The notes: generated from the letters alone by a model not told the origin. Shown: positions 9,779 to 17,434, numbered from the stretch's first letter. The stretch is DNA of 64,000 nt from UBA1227 sp045599345 (GCA_045599345.1 JAZRVV010000012.1:1-64000), one strand, 5' to 3'. Translations and numbers: made by a program.

Positions 9779-10788
9779 TGGAAGAACAAGTAAAGAAGAA
9801 AAAGGTTTTAAGTCTCATCCAGCCAAGTGGCACACCAACCCTTGGTAACTATTTGGGAGCTTTAAAGAACTGGAATGAAATTGCAGAGGAGTATGACTGC
9901 GCATTTGGCGTAGCTGACCTCCATGCAATCACAGTTCGTCAGGATCCAGCAAAATTCCGTGAGCAGATTAGAAACATGTATGCTCTCCTTTTTGCTATCG
10001 GTCTTGATCCTGAAAAGAGCATTATTTTCGTACAGAGCCAGGTACCAACACACGCACAGCTCGGTTGGATTCTTGATTGCTATACACAGTTCGGCGAGAT
10101 GAGCCGTATGACTCAGTTCAAGGACAAGTCCAAGACTCATGCTGATAACGTAAACGTTGGCCTCTTCACATATCCAGCGCTTATGGCTGCTGATATTTTG
10201 CTCTATCAGGCTGACCTCGTGCCAGTAGGCGCTGACCAAAAGCAGCACCTTGAAATTGCACGTGATATCGCTGACAGATTCAATGGCATCTATGGCCAGA
10301 CATTCACATGTCCAGAGCCACTCTTTGTTAAAGAGGGCGCTCGTGTTATGTCACTTCAGGACCCAACCAAGAAGATGTCAAAGTCTGATGCTAATCCAAA
10401 GGGATATATCTCAATGCTTGATACACCAGACGTTATTATGAAGAAGTTTAAGTCAGCCGTAACTGATTCTGAGGCATGTATTAGATATGCCGAGGGCAAG
10501 GACGGCGTCAACAACCTCATGAGCATCTATAGTGCTTGCACAGGCAAGTCATACGATGCGATAGAGGCTGAATTTGCAGGCAAGGGTTACGGCGACTTTA
10601 AAGTTGCCGTTGCAGAGGCTGCAATTGAGGAACTTCGTCCTGTACAGGAGAAGTTCAACCAGCTTATCAATGAGCGCGCATACCTTGAGGATTGCATGAG
10701 AAATGGTGCTGATATCGCAACCAAGATTTCTCAGCGCACACTTGATAAGGCAATGAAGAAGATTGGCTTCTATCAATTTAAGGGTTGA
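9778..10788 (+). CDS. trpS: Tryptophanyl-tRNA synthetase
   Basis: A 336-residue class Ic aminoacyl-tRNA synthetase that charges tRNA-Trp in the cytoplasm. The HIGH-like ATP motif appears as PTLGNYLGAL near the N-terminus and the KMSKS loop as KKMSKSDANP around residue 200. The FTYPALMAADILLY segment and the GADQKQH motif are family hallmarks. Its length is typical. The start codon overlaps the aminotransferase stop codon by one base, which indicates one operon. I looked for a T-box in front of the operon and saw none. Confidence 0.95.
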   Translation: MEEQVKKKKVLSLIQPSGTPTLGNYLGALKNWNEIAEEYDCAFGVADLHAITVRQDPAKFREQIRNMYALLFAIGLDPEKSIIFVQSQVPTHAQLGWILDCYTQFGEMSRMTQFKDKSKTHADNVNVGLFTYPALMAADILLYQADLVPVGADQKQHLEIARDIADRFNGIYGQTFTCPEPLFVKEGARVMSLQDPTKKMSKSDANPKGYISMLDTPDVIMKKFKSAVTDSEACIRYAEGKDGVNNLMSIYSACTGKSYDAIEAEFAGKGYGDFKVAVAEAAIEELRPVQEKFNQLINERAYLEDCMRNGADIATKISQRTLDKAMKKIGFYQFKG

Positions 10789-10845
10789 CATATATAATAT
10801 ATAGGGTTTAAACTGAAAAAGCCCAAAGGGCAAATGAATTTTTAC

Positions 10846-10951
10846 AAGGAGGTTCACTTAAATGGACGCAGACGCGACACCACGAAGTTGCATCAACACA
10901 GTTCTTAATAACGTACATGAGTGGGCCACTTGGGAAAAGTGCGCCCTATAG
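10846..10951 (+). CDS. Possible 29-residue leader peptide in front of mgtE (includes its ribosome site)
   Basis: An AAGGAGG ribosome site at 10846-10852 is followed after 9 bases by ATG (10862) and a 29-codon frame ending with TAG at 10949-10951. The peptide begins MDADATPR and ends with a Trp-rich stretch (HEWATWEK). The site spacing is ideal and there is no other candidate gene. Its start, with acidic residues and a proline straight after Met, recalls magnesium-sensing leader peptides such as MgtL, where acidic/Pro codons destabilise ribosomes at low Mg2+. That parallel is inference. It could also be a chance frame within an untranslated structured leader. Confidence 0.45.
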
Positions 10952-10970
10952 GGTATTGTCTTGAAAATTT

Positions 10971-11005
10971 CCTCCTTACTCATGTGCGAGTAAGGAGGTT
11001 TTTTT
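10971..11005 (+). promoter_or_regulatory. mgtE leader hairpin: terminator that also hides the mgtE ribosome site
   Basis: A perfect 11-bp stem (10971-10981 with 10988-10998) with a 6-nt loop is followed by seven Ts, a textbook intrinsic terminator. The 3' arm contains AAGGAGG (10992-10998), which is also the only ribosome site for the mgtE ATG at 11006. The 5' arm CCTCCTT (10971-10977) can pair equally with the AAGGAGG of the upstream leader peptide (10846-10852). This gives a two-state switch. No known riboswitch class (M-box included) was recognised. Confidence 0.7.
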
Positions 11006-12358
11006 ATGGAAGAAATGAACTTTGAATCATTGAAGGCTCTCGTTGAAAAAGGCGATTTTACTGCGCTTCGCAAAGAACTTTCAGAGATGAATGAAGTCGA
11101 CGTAGCAGAATTTCTCGGCGAGCTGCCAAACGAGACAATGATTCGAATATATAGGATACTTCCAAAGGATTTGTCTGCAGAAGTATTTTCATACCTTGAA
11201 TCAGAGGATCAAGGGGACATTATTTCGAGTATCACCGATAAGGAGCTTCAAAAGCTCGTCGATGATATGTTCCTTGACGATGTCGTAGACATGGTAGAGG
11301 AAGTACCAGCTAACTTGGTAACTCGTATTTTAAAGCTTGCTTCACCTGAAACTCGCAAGCTTATTAATACCTATCTCAACTACCCAGAGGATTCTGCTGG
11401 TAGCATCATGACCAACGAGATGATTGAACTCCATGACCGTTGTACTGTACAACAGGCCATAGACAAAATCCGTGAGACTGGTATTGATAAAGAGACAATT
11501 TACACCTGCTACTGCATCGATAATGGTCGCCACCTTCGTGGCACAATCGAATTGTCTGACTTGGTGTTTAATGATAAGGATGCCTATCTCCGTGACATCA
11601 TGGATGATGATAAACAACTTATCTATGTTAAAACTACAGACGACCAGGAACAGGTCGCAGAAATCGTAAAGCATTACGATTTGCTCGCAGTTCCTGTTGT
11701 CGATGGTGAAAACAGACTCGTCGGTATCGTTACTATCGATGATATCCTCGATATCATCGAAGAGGAGACCGAGGAGGACTTCGAAAAGATGGCTGCCCTT
11801 TTGCCATCGGAGGACGAGTACCTTAAAACCCCTGTTCTTGTTCTTGTTAAGAACAGAATTGGTTGGCTCCTTGTCCTTATGATTTCTGCAACACTCACAG
11901 GCTCAATTATCCAGAGCTTTGAGGATATGCTTGCTGTTGTTACAGGACTTACAGCAGCAATCCCAATTATCACTGGTACGGGCGGTAACGCAGGAAACCA
12001 GAGTTCAACCCTTGCAATTCGTGCCTTGGCACTTGGTGAGATTGAACTCAAGGATTGGTTCCGAGTTCTCTTTAAAGAGATTCGAGTTGCAGTAATCTGT
12101 GGTCTTATTTTGGGCCTTGCAAACTTTGGCAGAATGCTTGTGTTGGGCAATCCAGGTGGAATGCAGGTTTACCTCACAGTGTCCGCAGCTATGTTCTTTG
12201 CAGTAATCATGGCCAAGATGATAGGCTGCATGCTTCCACTTCTTGCAAAGCTTGTCAAGATTGACCCAGCAGTAATCGCGGGTCCTGTGATTTCAACACT
12301 TGTTGACTCACTCAGTTTGCTCGTATATTTTGCACTCGCAAAAGCATTTTTAATCTAA
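11006..12358 (+). CDS. mgtE: MgtE-family magnesium transporter
   Basis: A 450-residue Mg2+ channel/transporter. The order is an N-terminal superhelical MgtE-N domain (~20-125), two CBS domains that sense cytosolic Mg2+ (~130-255, ending near GIVTIDDILDII), the connecting plug helix, and five membrane helices (~285-450). The pore motif GTGGNAGNQSS in the first membrane region and the late acidic/Asp positions (KIDPAVIAGP, STLVDSLS) are family features. Length is normal. The start codon sits directly after the terminator U-tract of the leader hairpin and uses the ribosome site buried in that hairpin, so expression is almost certainly controlled by leader folding. Confidence 0.95.
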   Translation: MEEMNFESLKALVEKGDFTALRKELSEMNEVDVAEFLGELPNETMIRIYRILPKDLSAEVFSYLESEDQGDIISSITDKELQKLVDDMFLDDVVDMVEEVPANLVTRILKLASPETRKLINTYLNYPEDSAGSIMTNEMIELHDRCTVQQAIDKIRETGIDKETIYTCYCIDNGRHLRGTIELSDLVFNDKDAYLRDIMDDDKQLIYVKTTDDQEQVAEIVKHYDLLAVPVVDGENRLVGIVTIDDILDIIEEETEEDFEKMAALLPSEDEYLKTPVLVLVKNRIGWLLVLMISATLTGSIIQSFEDMLAVVTGLTAAIPIITGTGGNAGNQSSTLAIRALALGEIELKDWFRVLFKEIRVAVICGLILGLANFGRMLVLGNPGGMQVYLTVSAAMFFAVIMAKMIGCMLPLLAKLVKIDPAVIAGPVISTLVDSLSLLVYFALAKAFLI

Positions 12359-12362
12359 AACT

Positions 12363-12389
12363 AGTCCCCTCGTTTGAGGGGACTTTTTA
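12363..12389 (+). terminator. Rho-independent terminator after mgtE
   Basis: A 9-bp perfect stem (AGTCCCCTC with GAGGGGACT), GTTT loop and a TTTTTAT tail, five bases past the mgtE stop codon. Confidence 0.9.
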
Positions 12390-12435
12390 TATGTTTTATA
12401 CATTTATTTATATATCTTTTATACGTCTACGCATA

Positions 12436-12476
12436 TTGATTTTAGCGTAGTAACGTGCTAATATGATAGCACGTTA
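12436..12476 (+). promoter_or_regulatory. Promoter with overlapping 10-bp palindromic operator, amino-acid ABC operon
   Basis: TTGATT (12436-12441), 17-bp spacer and TAATAT (12459-12464) form a plausible promoter. A perfect inverted repeat TAACGTGCTA-N6-TAGCACGTTA (12451-12476) covers the -10 element. A dimeric repressor binding there would block RNA polymerase. The regulator is not identified in the window. Confidence 0.65.
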
Positions 12477-12506
12477 AAAACGTTATAAAATTTAAGGAGA
12501 ATTTTT

Positions 12507-13358
12507 ATGAAAAGATTTATTGCTTTAGCACTTGCACTCGTAATGATTTTTGCTTTTGCTGCTTGCGCAAAGACACCTGCAACAAAGGCAGACGAAAAGT
12601 ATGTAATCATCAACGAAGAACTTGGCGCAGAAGAGTATGGTATAGCTTTCAGAGCTGATGATCAGGAAACTGCTGATTACATCCAGACAGCTGTATATGA
12701 GCTTGTAAAGAGCGGTAAGTATGCTGAAATCGCAGCAAACTATGACGATGTTAAGGATAACCTTAAGTTCCTTGCTGCTGATTTTGCAGTTCCAGAGGCA
12801 AAGGTTGACATCACAAAGGCTGAGAAGAGAACATTCACAATGGGTATTGACCCTGAATATCCTCCATTCAGCTATCTTGATGACAAGGGCGAATACACAG
12901 GTTTCGACGTAGAGATTTGTAAGGCTGCTTGTGAACTCCTTGGTTGGGACTTCGAAGTATTCGGTGTTAACTGGGATGAGAAGCTTGTTCAGCTTGATGC
13001 AAAAGAATGTGACTGCGTATGGGCAGGTATGACAATTCTTGATTCTATGTATGAAGCTGGTTACGTTATTGCTGATCCTTATTACTACAACACTCAGGTA
13101 GTAGTTGTTAAGGAATCAAGCGGTATCACAAAGGCTGCTGACCTTGAAGGCAAGACAGTAGCAGTTATGCTTGGTACATCTGGTGAAACACTTCTTGCAG
13201 AAGACGGCGACCTTGCTGATTTGTCAGCAACATTCGGAACACTTACAACATGCGAAAGCTTCCTTAAGTGCTTCACAGAGCTTGAAGGCAACGCAGTAGA
13301 CGCAGTATTCGTTGACCTTCCAGTTGCAACAAGCTGGGTTAATGACAAGAACAGCTAA
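12507..13358 (+). CDS. Amino-acid ABC transporter substrate-binding lipoprotein, circularly permuted
   Basis: A 283-residue lipoprotein with a signal peptide and lipobox ending at Cys20. The segment after the signal (residues ~31-95, with INEELGAEEYGIAFR and a tail-like helix pair) is what normally forms the C-terminus of polar amino-acid binding proteins. The usual N-terminal part (MGIDPEYPPFSYLDDKG, GFDVEICKAACELLG) begins only at ~112, and the protein ends at VDLPVATSWVNDKNS, which normally precedes the INEELG segment. Joining the last residue to residue 31 restores the standard order. The fold is thus permuted so that each lobe becomes contiguous. A permease and ATPase gene follow. Ligand probably a polar amino acid; not determinable further. 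Confidence 0.9.
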   Translation: MKRFIALALALVMIFAFAACAKTPATKADEKYVIINEELGAEEYGIAFRADDQETADYIQTAVYELVKSGKYAEIAANYDDVKDNLKFLAADFAVPEAKVDITKAEKRTFTMGIDPEYPPFSYLDDKGEYTGFDVEICKAACELLGWDFEVFGVNWDEKLVQLDAKECDCVWAGMTILDSMYEAGYVIADPYYYNTQVVVVKESSGITKAADLEGKTVAVMLGTSGETLLAEDGDLADLSATFGTLTTCESFLKCFTELEGNAVDAVFVDLPVATSWVNDKNS

Positions 13359-13387
13359 TTGACATTTAAACAATTTTGAATTCACAT

Positions 13388-13411
13388 TCCCGGGAGCTAA
13401 CCCTTCCGGGA
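13388..13411 (+). promoter_or_regulatory. Hairpin between binding protein and permease genes
   Basis: TCCCGG (13388-13393) pairs with CCGGGA (13406-13411) around a 12-nt loop. No U-tract follows directly. Such intercistronic stems commonly stabilise the binding-protein message or reduce read-through so that the binding protein exceeds the membrane parts; that role is inferred. Confidence 0.4.
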
Positions 13412-13439
13412 TTGTGCGCGTTTTGAAACGGAGAATTAT

Positions 13440-14090
13440 ATGGCTTTATCGACAATGATTCTGAAAATGCTAGAGGGCTTTGAGGGTACATGCGCTATCT
13501 TCTTTTTGACTCTTTTATTTTCTCTGCCACTAGGTCTTTTGGTGGCTTTGCTTAGAAGAAGCAAGCTTGTAATTGTATCTAGTATTACCAAGTTCTGTAT
13601 TTCAGTTCTTCGTGGTACACCTTTGATGCTTCAGCTTATTGCTGTGGCATATGGCCCTTATTACCTCTTTGGTGTTAGTATCTCGAGAAATAAGCTCATA
13701 CCAGTTGTAATTGCGTTCGCAATTAACTATGCTGCTTATTTTGCCGAGATTTACAGAAGTGGTATTGATTCTATGCCAATAGGCCAATATGAAGCCGCTG
13801 AAGTTTTGGGCTATTCAAAAACTCAAACATTTATGAAGATTATTTTCCCACAGGTAGTTCGTAGGATTTTACCTTCAATGACAAACGAAATTGTAACACT
13901 CGTTAAAGATACATCTTTGGCATTTACAATTTCTTATGTTGAAATGTTTACCATCGGAAAACAAATTGCCAATTCTCAGACCAGCTTTGTACCATTCATA
14001 GTTGCGGGCGTATTCTATTATGTCTTCAATGCACTCGTTGCATTTATTATGGGCAAGGTTGAGAAGAAGATGGATTACTACGATATATAA
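13440..14090 (+). CDS. Amino-acid ABC transporter permease (HisM/GlnP family)
   Basis: A 216-residue inner-membrane permease of the polar amino-acid uptake family, with about five membrane helices. The N-terminal FEGTCAIFFLTLLFSLPLGLLVALLRRSK, the SVLRGTPLMLQL segment, and the EAA loop at ~120-140 (GQYEAAEVLGYSKTQ then FPQVVRRILP) that docks on the ATPase are all present. Length is typical. It follows the binding protein gene by 81 bp and precedes the ATPase gene by 12 bp. A single permease gene suggests a homodimeric membrane part. Confidence 0.92.
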   Translation: MALSTMILKMLEGFEGTCAIFFLTLLFSLPLGLLVALLRRSKLVIVSSITKFCISVLRGTPLMLQLIAVAYGPYYLFGVSISRNKLIPVVIAFAINYAAYFAEIYRSGIDSMPIGQYEAAEVLGYSKTQTFMKIIFPQVVRRILPSMTNEIVTLVKDTSLAFTISYVEMFTIGKQIANSQTSFVPFIVAGVFYYVFNALVAFIMGKVEKKMDYYDI

Positions 14091-14102
14091 GGAGGGGCTA
14101 AT

Positions 14103-14855
14103 ATGAGTATTCTTTCAATGCAAAATATTGAAAAGAGCTTTGGCAAACACCAAGTTCTAAAAGACATTAGCTTCTCGGTTGATGAAGGTGAAGTTGTATC
14201 AATTATCGGTCCTTCTGGTTCTGGTAAATCAACTCTTCTTCGCTGTGCAACATTCCTTGAAACTATAGATTCTGGTGTGATTGCATATAACGACAAGCCA
14301 GTAACAACTATGCAAAATGGCAAGTGTGTATATGCAAAGGACTTGAATGAGTTCAGACAATGCTTTGGACTTGTTTTCCAAAACTTTAACCTTTTCCCAC
14401 ACTACACAGTTTTAAAGAATATGATGGATGCTCCTGTCTCTGTTCTTGGCAGAGACAAGGAAGAAGTTCGTGCAGAGTGCATGGAACTCCTTAAGAAGAT
14501 GGGACTTGAGGATAGGGCAGAGTTCTATCCTTGCCAGCTCTCAGGTGGTCAGCAACAACGTGTATCAATCGTTCGCGCACTTGCTATGAAGCCACAGATC
14601 CTCTTCTTTGACGAGCCAACATCAGCGCTTGATCCAGAGCTCACAGGCGAGGTTTTAAAGGTTATTAAAGAACTCGCCGAAGAGCATATGACAATGGTAA
14701 TTGTTACTCATGAGATGCAGTTTGCACGTGCAGTATCAGACCGCGTAATCTTTATGGATGGCGGTGTGATTGTTGAGCAGGGTGCACCTGAGGAAGTATT
14801 TGGAAATACAGAAAACGAGAGGACTAAGCAGTTCCTCGCAAACTATAACAGATGA
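14103..14855 (+). CDS. Amino-acid ABC transporter ATP-binding protein (GlnQ family)
   Basis: A 250-residue ABC ATPase that powers the transporter from the cytoplasmic side. Walker A is GPSGSGKST (~38-46), the Q-loop lies in GLVFQNFNLFPHYTV, the signature is LSGGQQQR, Walker B is ILFFDEPTSALDPE, and the switch histidine is in VIVTHEMQFA. An insert between Walker A and the Q-loop (TTMQNGKCVYAKDLNEFRQ) is slightly longer than in GlnQ. A good AAGGAGGGG-like ribosome site precedes the ATG. The stop codon overlaps the first ATG of the next gene (ATGA), so the racemase-like gene belongs to the same operon. Confidence 0.95.
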   Translation: MSILSMQNIEKSFGKHQVLKDISFSVDEGEVVSIIGPSGSGKSTLLRCATFLETIDSGVIAYNDKPVTTMQNGKCVYAKDLNEFRQCFGLVFQNFNLFPHYTVLKNMMDAPVSVLGRDKEEVRAECMELLKKMGLEDRAEFYPCQLSGGQQQRVSIVRALAMKPQILFFDEPTSALDPELTGEVLKVIKELAEEHMTMVIVTHEMQFARAVSDRVIFMDGGVIVEQGAPEEVFGNTENERTKQFLANYNR

Positions 14856-15598
14856 TGAATTATAGAATCTGTGACCCAAGTGGTAATATCACCATTCTTG
14901 TTACCGATGAGGTCTCAAAGGAAAATAGAATAGAGGTCGCAGACGAGCTTTTGAAACTCGAACCGACTGGACAACAGGTTGGGTTCGTTTCAAAAGGCGA
15001 TGATGAGTGCGACCTCGTAATAGATATGGCGGGCGATGAATTCTGTGGCAATGCAATGCTTTGCGGAGCGGCGCTTTATAAGCAATGCCACAGCGACGCT
15101 GATATCGTCCGCATCAAAATGTCTGGCACAATTACCGATGTCACTGTCACCCTGGATGGTGACCATTACATCGCAACAGCTCAAATGCCTATGCCAGACA
15201 TGTATGAGGCAAAGACTTTCGTCTTTGCAGGCAAGGAGTATCGAACGTTTCTTGTAAAATTTGGTTCAATGGTACACCTTGTAATGCTTGATAAATTATG
15301 TCAGGACGATATCGAGCCTGCAATCAAGCAGTGGAACAGTGAACTTGGTTGTGCTGCTCTTGGCCTTATGGACTATGATGAGGACACATCGGTTCTCATT
15401 CCAGCAGTGCTTTCAAACAATGGAACTTTCTTTTGCTATGAATCATCCTGTGCTAGCGGTACAACTGCTGTTGCAGTTTACCTTGCAGAAAAGTACAAGG
15501 ATGAAATCGAGAAGGAAATAAAAGAACCTGGTGGCATATTAAAAATAAATGCCAAACCAGGTGGATATGTAGTATTAACTAATACAGTAAGGATCTGA
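14852..15598 (+). CDS. CntK/DapF-like amino-acid racemase (epimerase fold)
   Basis: A 248-residue PLP-independent epimerase of the DapF fold with both catalytic cysteines: Cys65 in DEFCGNAM and Cys200 in SSCASGTTA. The N-terminal DPSGNITILV, QVGF, and C-terminal EPGGILKI segments resemble, from memory, the staphylococcal histidine racemase CntK more than bacterial DapF, which usually reads HGxGNDF near its start. Converting an L-amino acid, possibly histidine, to the D form is the best guess; diaminopimelate epimerase activity cannot be excluded. The start overlaps the ATPase stop codon, linking it to amino-acid uptake. No nicotianamine-synthase-like partner (CntL) is nearby, so a complete staphylopine-type pathway is not supported. 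Confidence 0.75.
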   Translation: MMNYRICDPSGNITILVTDEVSKENRIEVADELLKLEPTGQQVGFVSKGDDECDLVIDMAGDEFCGNAMLCGAALYKQCHSDADIVRIKMSGTITDVTVTLDGDHYIATAQMPMPDMYEAKTFVFAGKEYRTFLVKFGSMVHLVMLDKLCQDDIEPAIKQWNSELGCAALGLMDYDEDTSVLIPAVLSNNGTFFCYESSCASGTTAVAVYLAEKYKDEIEKEIKEPGGILKINAKPGGYVVLTNTVRI

Positions 15599-15603
15599 GG
15601 ATA

Positions 15604-16131
15604 ATGGATTTTTTGTCAGCTGTAAATGAAATAGGATTCTCACATGTGGTTGAGTTTGATCCTAAAATATTGGAAGGAAAACAGGCAGTTCGTGATATGT
15701 GTGCGGAGGATAGATGCCGTGCATATGGCAAGAATTGGTCTTGCCCACCAAACTGTGGCACAGTTGAAGAATGTCAGGCAAAGATGTCGTCTTACAACAA
15801 GGGCATTCTCCTTCAAACCACTGGCAACTTAAAATCGGTTATCGATGTTTTAGGTTACAAAAATGTTGGTGATAAGCACAACGAACTTGTTTATAAACTT
15901 TTCGATAACCTATATTCGCAGGGCGCTGAGTTCTTACTCCTTGGTGCAGGCGGCTGCCGCCGCTGCAAAAAGTGCGCCTATCCTGAACCTTGCCGTATGC
16001 CAGGCAAGTCCGTCTCCTCTATGGAGGGCTACGGACTCCTTGTCTCACAAGTCTGCAAGGACGCCGGCGCCGAGTACGTTTACGGTGATAAAACTATCAC
16101 CTACAGCGCCTGCCTTCTTTATAATGAATAG
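15604..16131 (+). CDS. DUF2284 predicted metal-binding protein
   Basis: A 175-residue cysteine-rich protein. The family pattern is visible: CAEDRCRAYGKNWSCPPNCG near residues 35-60 and GGCRRCKKCAYPEPC around 117-135. These cysteine groups are thought to bind a metal or an Fe-S cluster, but the function is unknown. It begins 5 bp after the racemase-like gene and ends at a strong terminator, so it closes the ABC transporter operon. Its position suggests a link with the imported or racemised amino acid, which is inference only. Confidence 0.85.
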   Translation: MDFLSAVNEIGFSHVVEFDPKILEGKQAVRDMCAEDRCRAYGKNWSCPPNCGTVEECQAKMSSYNKGILLQTTGNLKSVIDVLGYKNVGDKHNELVYKLFDNLYSQGAEFLLLGAGGCRRCKKCAYPEPCRMPGKSVSSMEGYGLLVSQVCKDAGAEYVYGDKTITYSACLLYNE

Positions 16132-16163
16132 AAAAAGGACTCCACTGATGTGGAGTCCTTTTT
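16132..16163. terminator. Bidirectional terminator between DUF2284 gene and tRNA-Ser(GCU)
   Basis: A long perfect stem (AAAAAGGACTCCAC with GTGGAGTCCTTTTT) has A-runs on one side and T-runs on the other, so it can stop both the plus-strand operon and the minus-strand tRNA. Its reverse complement is almost identical to the terminator after the other tRNA-Ser at 17574. Confidence 0.9.
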
Positions 16164-16253
16164 GGCGGAGAAGAGGTGATTTGAACACCCGCGTACATTA
16201 CTGCACCTACTCCCTTAGCAGGGGAGCCCCTTCGGCCTCTTGGGTACTTCTCC
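16163..16253 (-). tRNA. tRNA-Ser, anticodon GCU
   Basis: On the minus strand the acceptor stem GGAGAAG pairs with CTTCTCC, followed by discriminator G and an encoded CCA. The anticodon loop CTGCTAA gives GCU, and the long variable arm typical of class II serine tRNAs is present. The T loop reads GTTCAAATC. Confidence 0.95.
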
Positions 16254-16296
16254 GTGTAAGCCAAAGTGTTGTTTTATTCAATTTGACGCAAGCATT

Positions 16297-16325
16297 ATTA
16301 TACTTATAAAGAGGCACAATGTCAA
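16297..16325 (-). promoter_or_regulatory. Consensus promoter of tRNA-Ser(GCU)
   Basis: On the minus strand TTGACA (16325-16320), a 17-bp spacer and TATAAT (16302-16297) match the consensus in all 12 positions, as expected for a stable RNA gene. Confidence 0.9.
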
Positions 16326-16330
16326 GGTGA

Positions 16331-16356
16331 AAAGGGGTCCCAATTGGGACCCCTTT
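16331..16356. terminator. Terminator after the PanE-like gene
   Basis: An 11-bp perfect stem (AAAGGGGTCCC with GGGACCCCTTT) and AATT loop lie 4 bp past the minus-strand stop codon. A T-run on the minus strand supports termination of the PanE-like gene. Confidence 0.85.
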
Positions 16357-16360
16357 GAAA

Positions 16361-17386
16361 TTACTTAACTGTCTTAACTAAATCGTCGAAAAGGCGGATG
16401 TTTTCAGGGCTAAGTGGAAGCTCGCCAGCTTGTTGCTTTTTGATTACTTCTACTATGCGATCATTGATTGGTGTTGGAACACCACACTTCTTACCCCACT
16501 CACAAACAACACCATTGATTGCTTCAACTTCGCAAGGCTTGCCATTCCTCAAATCCTGAAGCATTGATGGAACAAGGAGTCTGTGCTTCTTCATAGCGAT
16601 TGGAAGAAGTAAGATACCGAATGTGCGCTTTGCTGCATTATTGTAGTAGAATAGCTTGGTGATATCCTTACCCTGAACTGGAGGGAATGTTGCACCAGCC
16701 GCATGACCTACATCAATGCATTCTTTCATACAACGGATAGCAACCTTTTGAGCATCTTTATTCTCAGAAACGTCGCCAAATGTTCCGCCAACTACTGTGC
16801 CAAGGCCAGAGAATGTTGCGTTGATAAGGAGTTTGGACCAACGCGCACCGATAAGGTTCTCTTCGAACTCTACTGTGCACATCTTTTCAAGGAGTCCCTT
16901 TACAAGATTGAACTGCTCATCTGTGATACCGTCCATCTTGCCCATATGGAACGAAAGTCCTTCTGGATCAGATGTGAGTTCTGATACGCCAGGCTCTTTA
17001 AGAGTTGCGCCCCATTCAACTACACAACCGATTGTGTGGTCTGAGCCAACTATCTCTGCAACGCCTGGCTCAGGGATGCCGTTTTGAAGTGTTACGATAA
17101 CACCTTTTTCTGAAAGCATAGGCTTTAAGAAAGTAACAACTTCTTGGTTCAAGAGCTGCTTTGTCATGAGGAAGATTACATCATATGGACCTTCCATCTC
17201 ATCAGGGAATTTTGCATTTACAGGAACTGTGAAATCAACTGTGCCAGTGATATGTGCACCGTTTTCTTTGAGTGCTGTTGTATGAGCCTTGTTCCTGTTT
17301 ACAAGCTCAATATCAATGCCAGCTTTTGTGATGTAGGCGCCAAGAATTGTGCCAAGTGAACCTGCGCCATAAATTGCATATTTCAT
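16361..17386 (-). CDS. PanE/ApbA-family ketopantoate reductase-like dehydrogenase
   Basis: A 341-residue NAD(P)-dependent 2-dehydropantoate 2-reductase-like enzyme. The N-terminal Rossmann motif IYGAGSLGTILGAY, the LMTKQ segment, LQNGIPEP, and the catalytic lysine helix at ~183 (GARWSKLLINATFSGL) are visible; the C-terminal helical domain is complete. At 341 residues it is a little longer than typical PanE (about 300), so the substrate may be another 2-oxo acid, and it may belong to the non-pantoate branch of the family. It is monocistronic between two serine tRNA genes, with its own terminator, and no other pantothenate genes are in the window. Confidence 0.8.
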   Translation of the reverse strand: MKYAIYGAGSLGTILGAYITKAGIDIELVNRNKAHTTALKENGAHITGTVDFTVPVNAKFPDEMEGPYDVIFLMTKQLLNQEVVTFLKPMLSEKGVIVTLQNGIPEPGVAEIVGSDHTIGCVVEWGATLKEPGVSELTSDPEGLSFHMGKMDGITDEQFNLVKGLLEKMCTVEFEENLIGARWSKLLINATFSGLGTVVGGTFGDVSENKDAQKVAIRCMKECIDVGHAAGATFPPVQGKDITKLFYYNNAAKRTFGILLLPIAMKKHRLLVPSMLQDLRNGKPCEVEAINGVVCEWGKKCGVPTPINDRIVEVIKKQQAGELPLSPENIRLFDDLVKTVK

Positions 17387-17434
17387 TTATACCGCCTCCT
17401 AAATTTATCCGCAAATATTATACAATAAAAATCG

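Noticed and set aside
10789..11005. M-box or other known riboswitch before mgtE
   Set aside because: The conserved core of the M-box (GGTGAGGCTCC region) is not present; the two-state pairing of the ribosome sites is better supported.
14852..15598. Confident assignment as diaminopimelate epimerase (dapF)
   Set aside because: The N-terminal pattern and the regions around both Cys differ from canonical DapF, no dap genes are nearby, and the operon is for amino-acid transport; left as CntK/DapF-like racemase.
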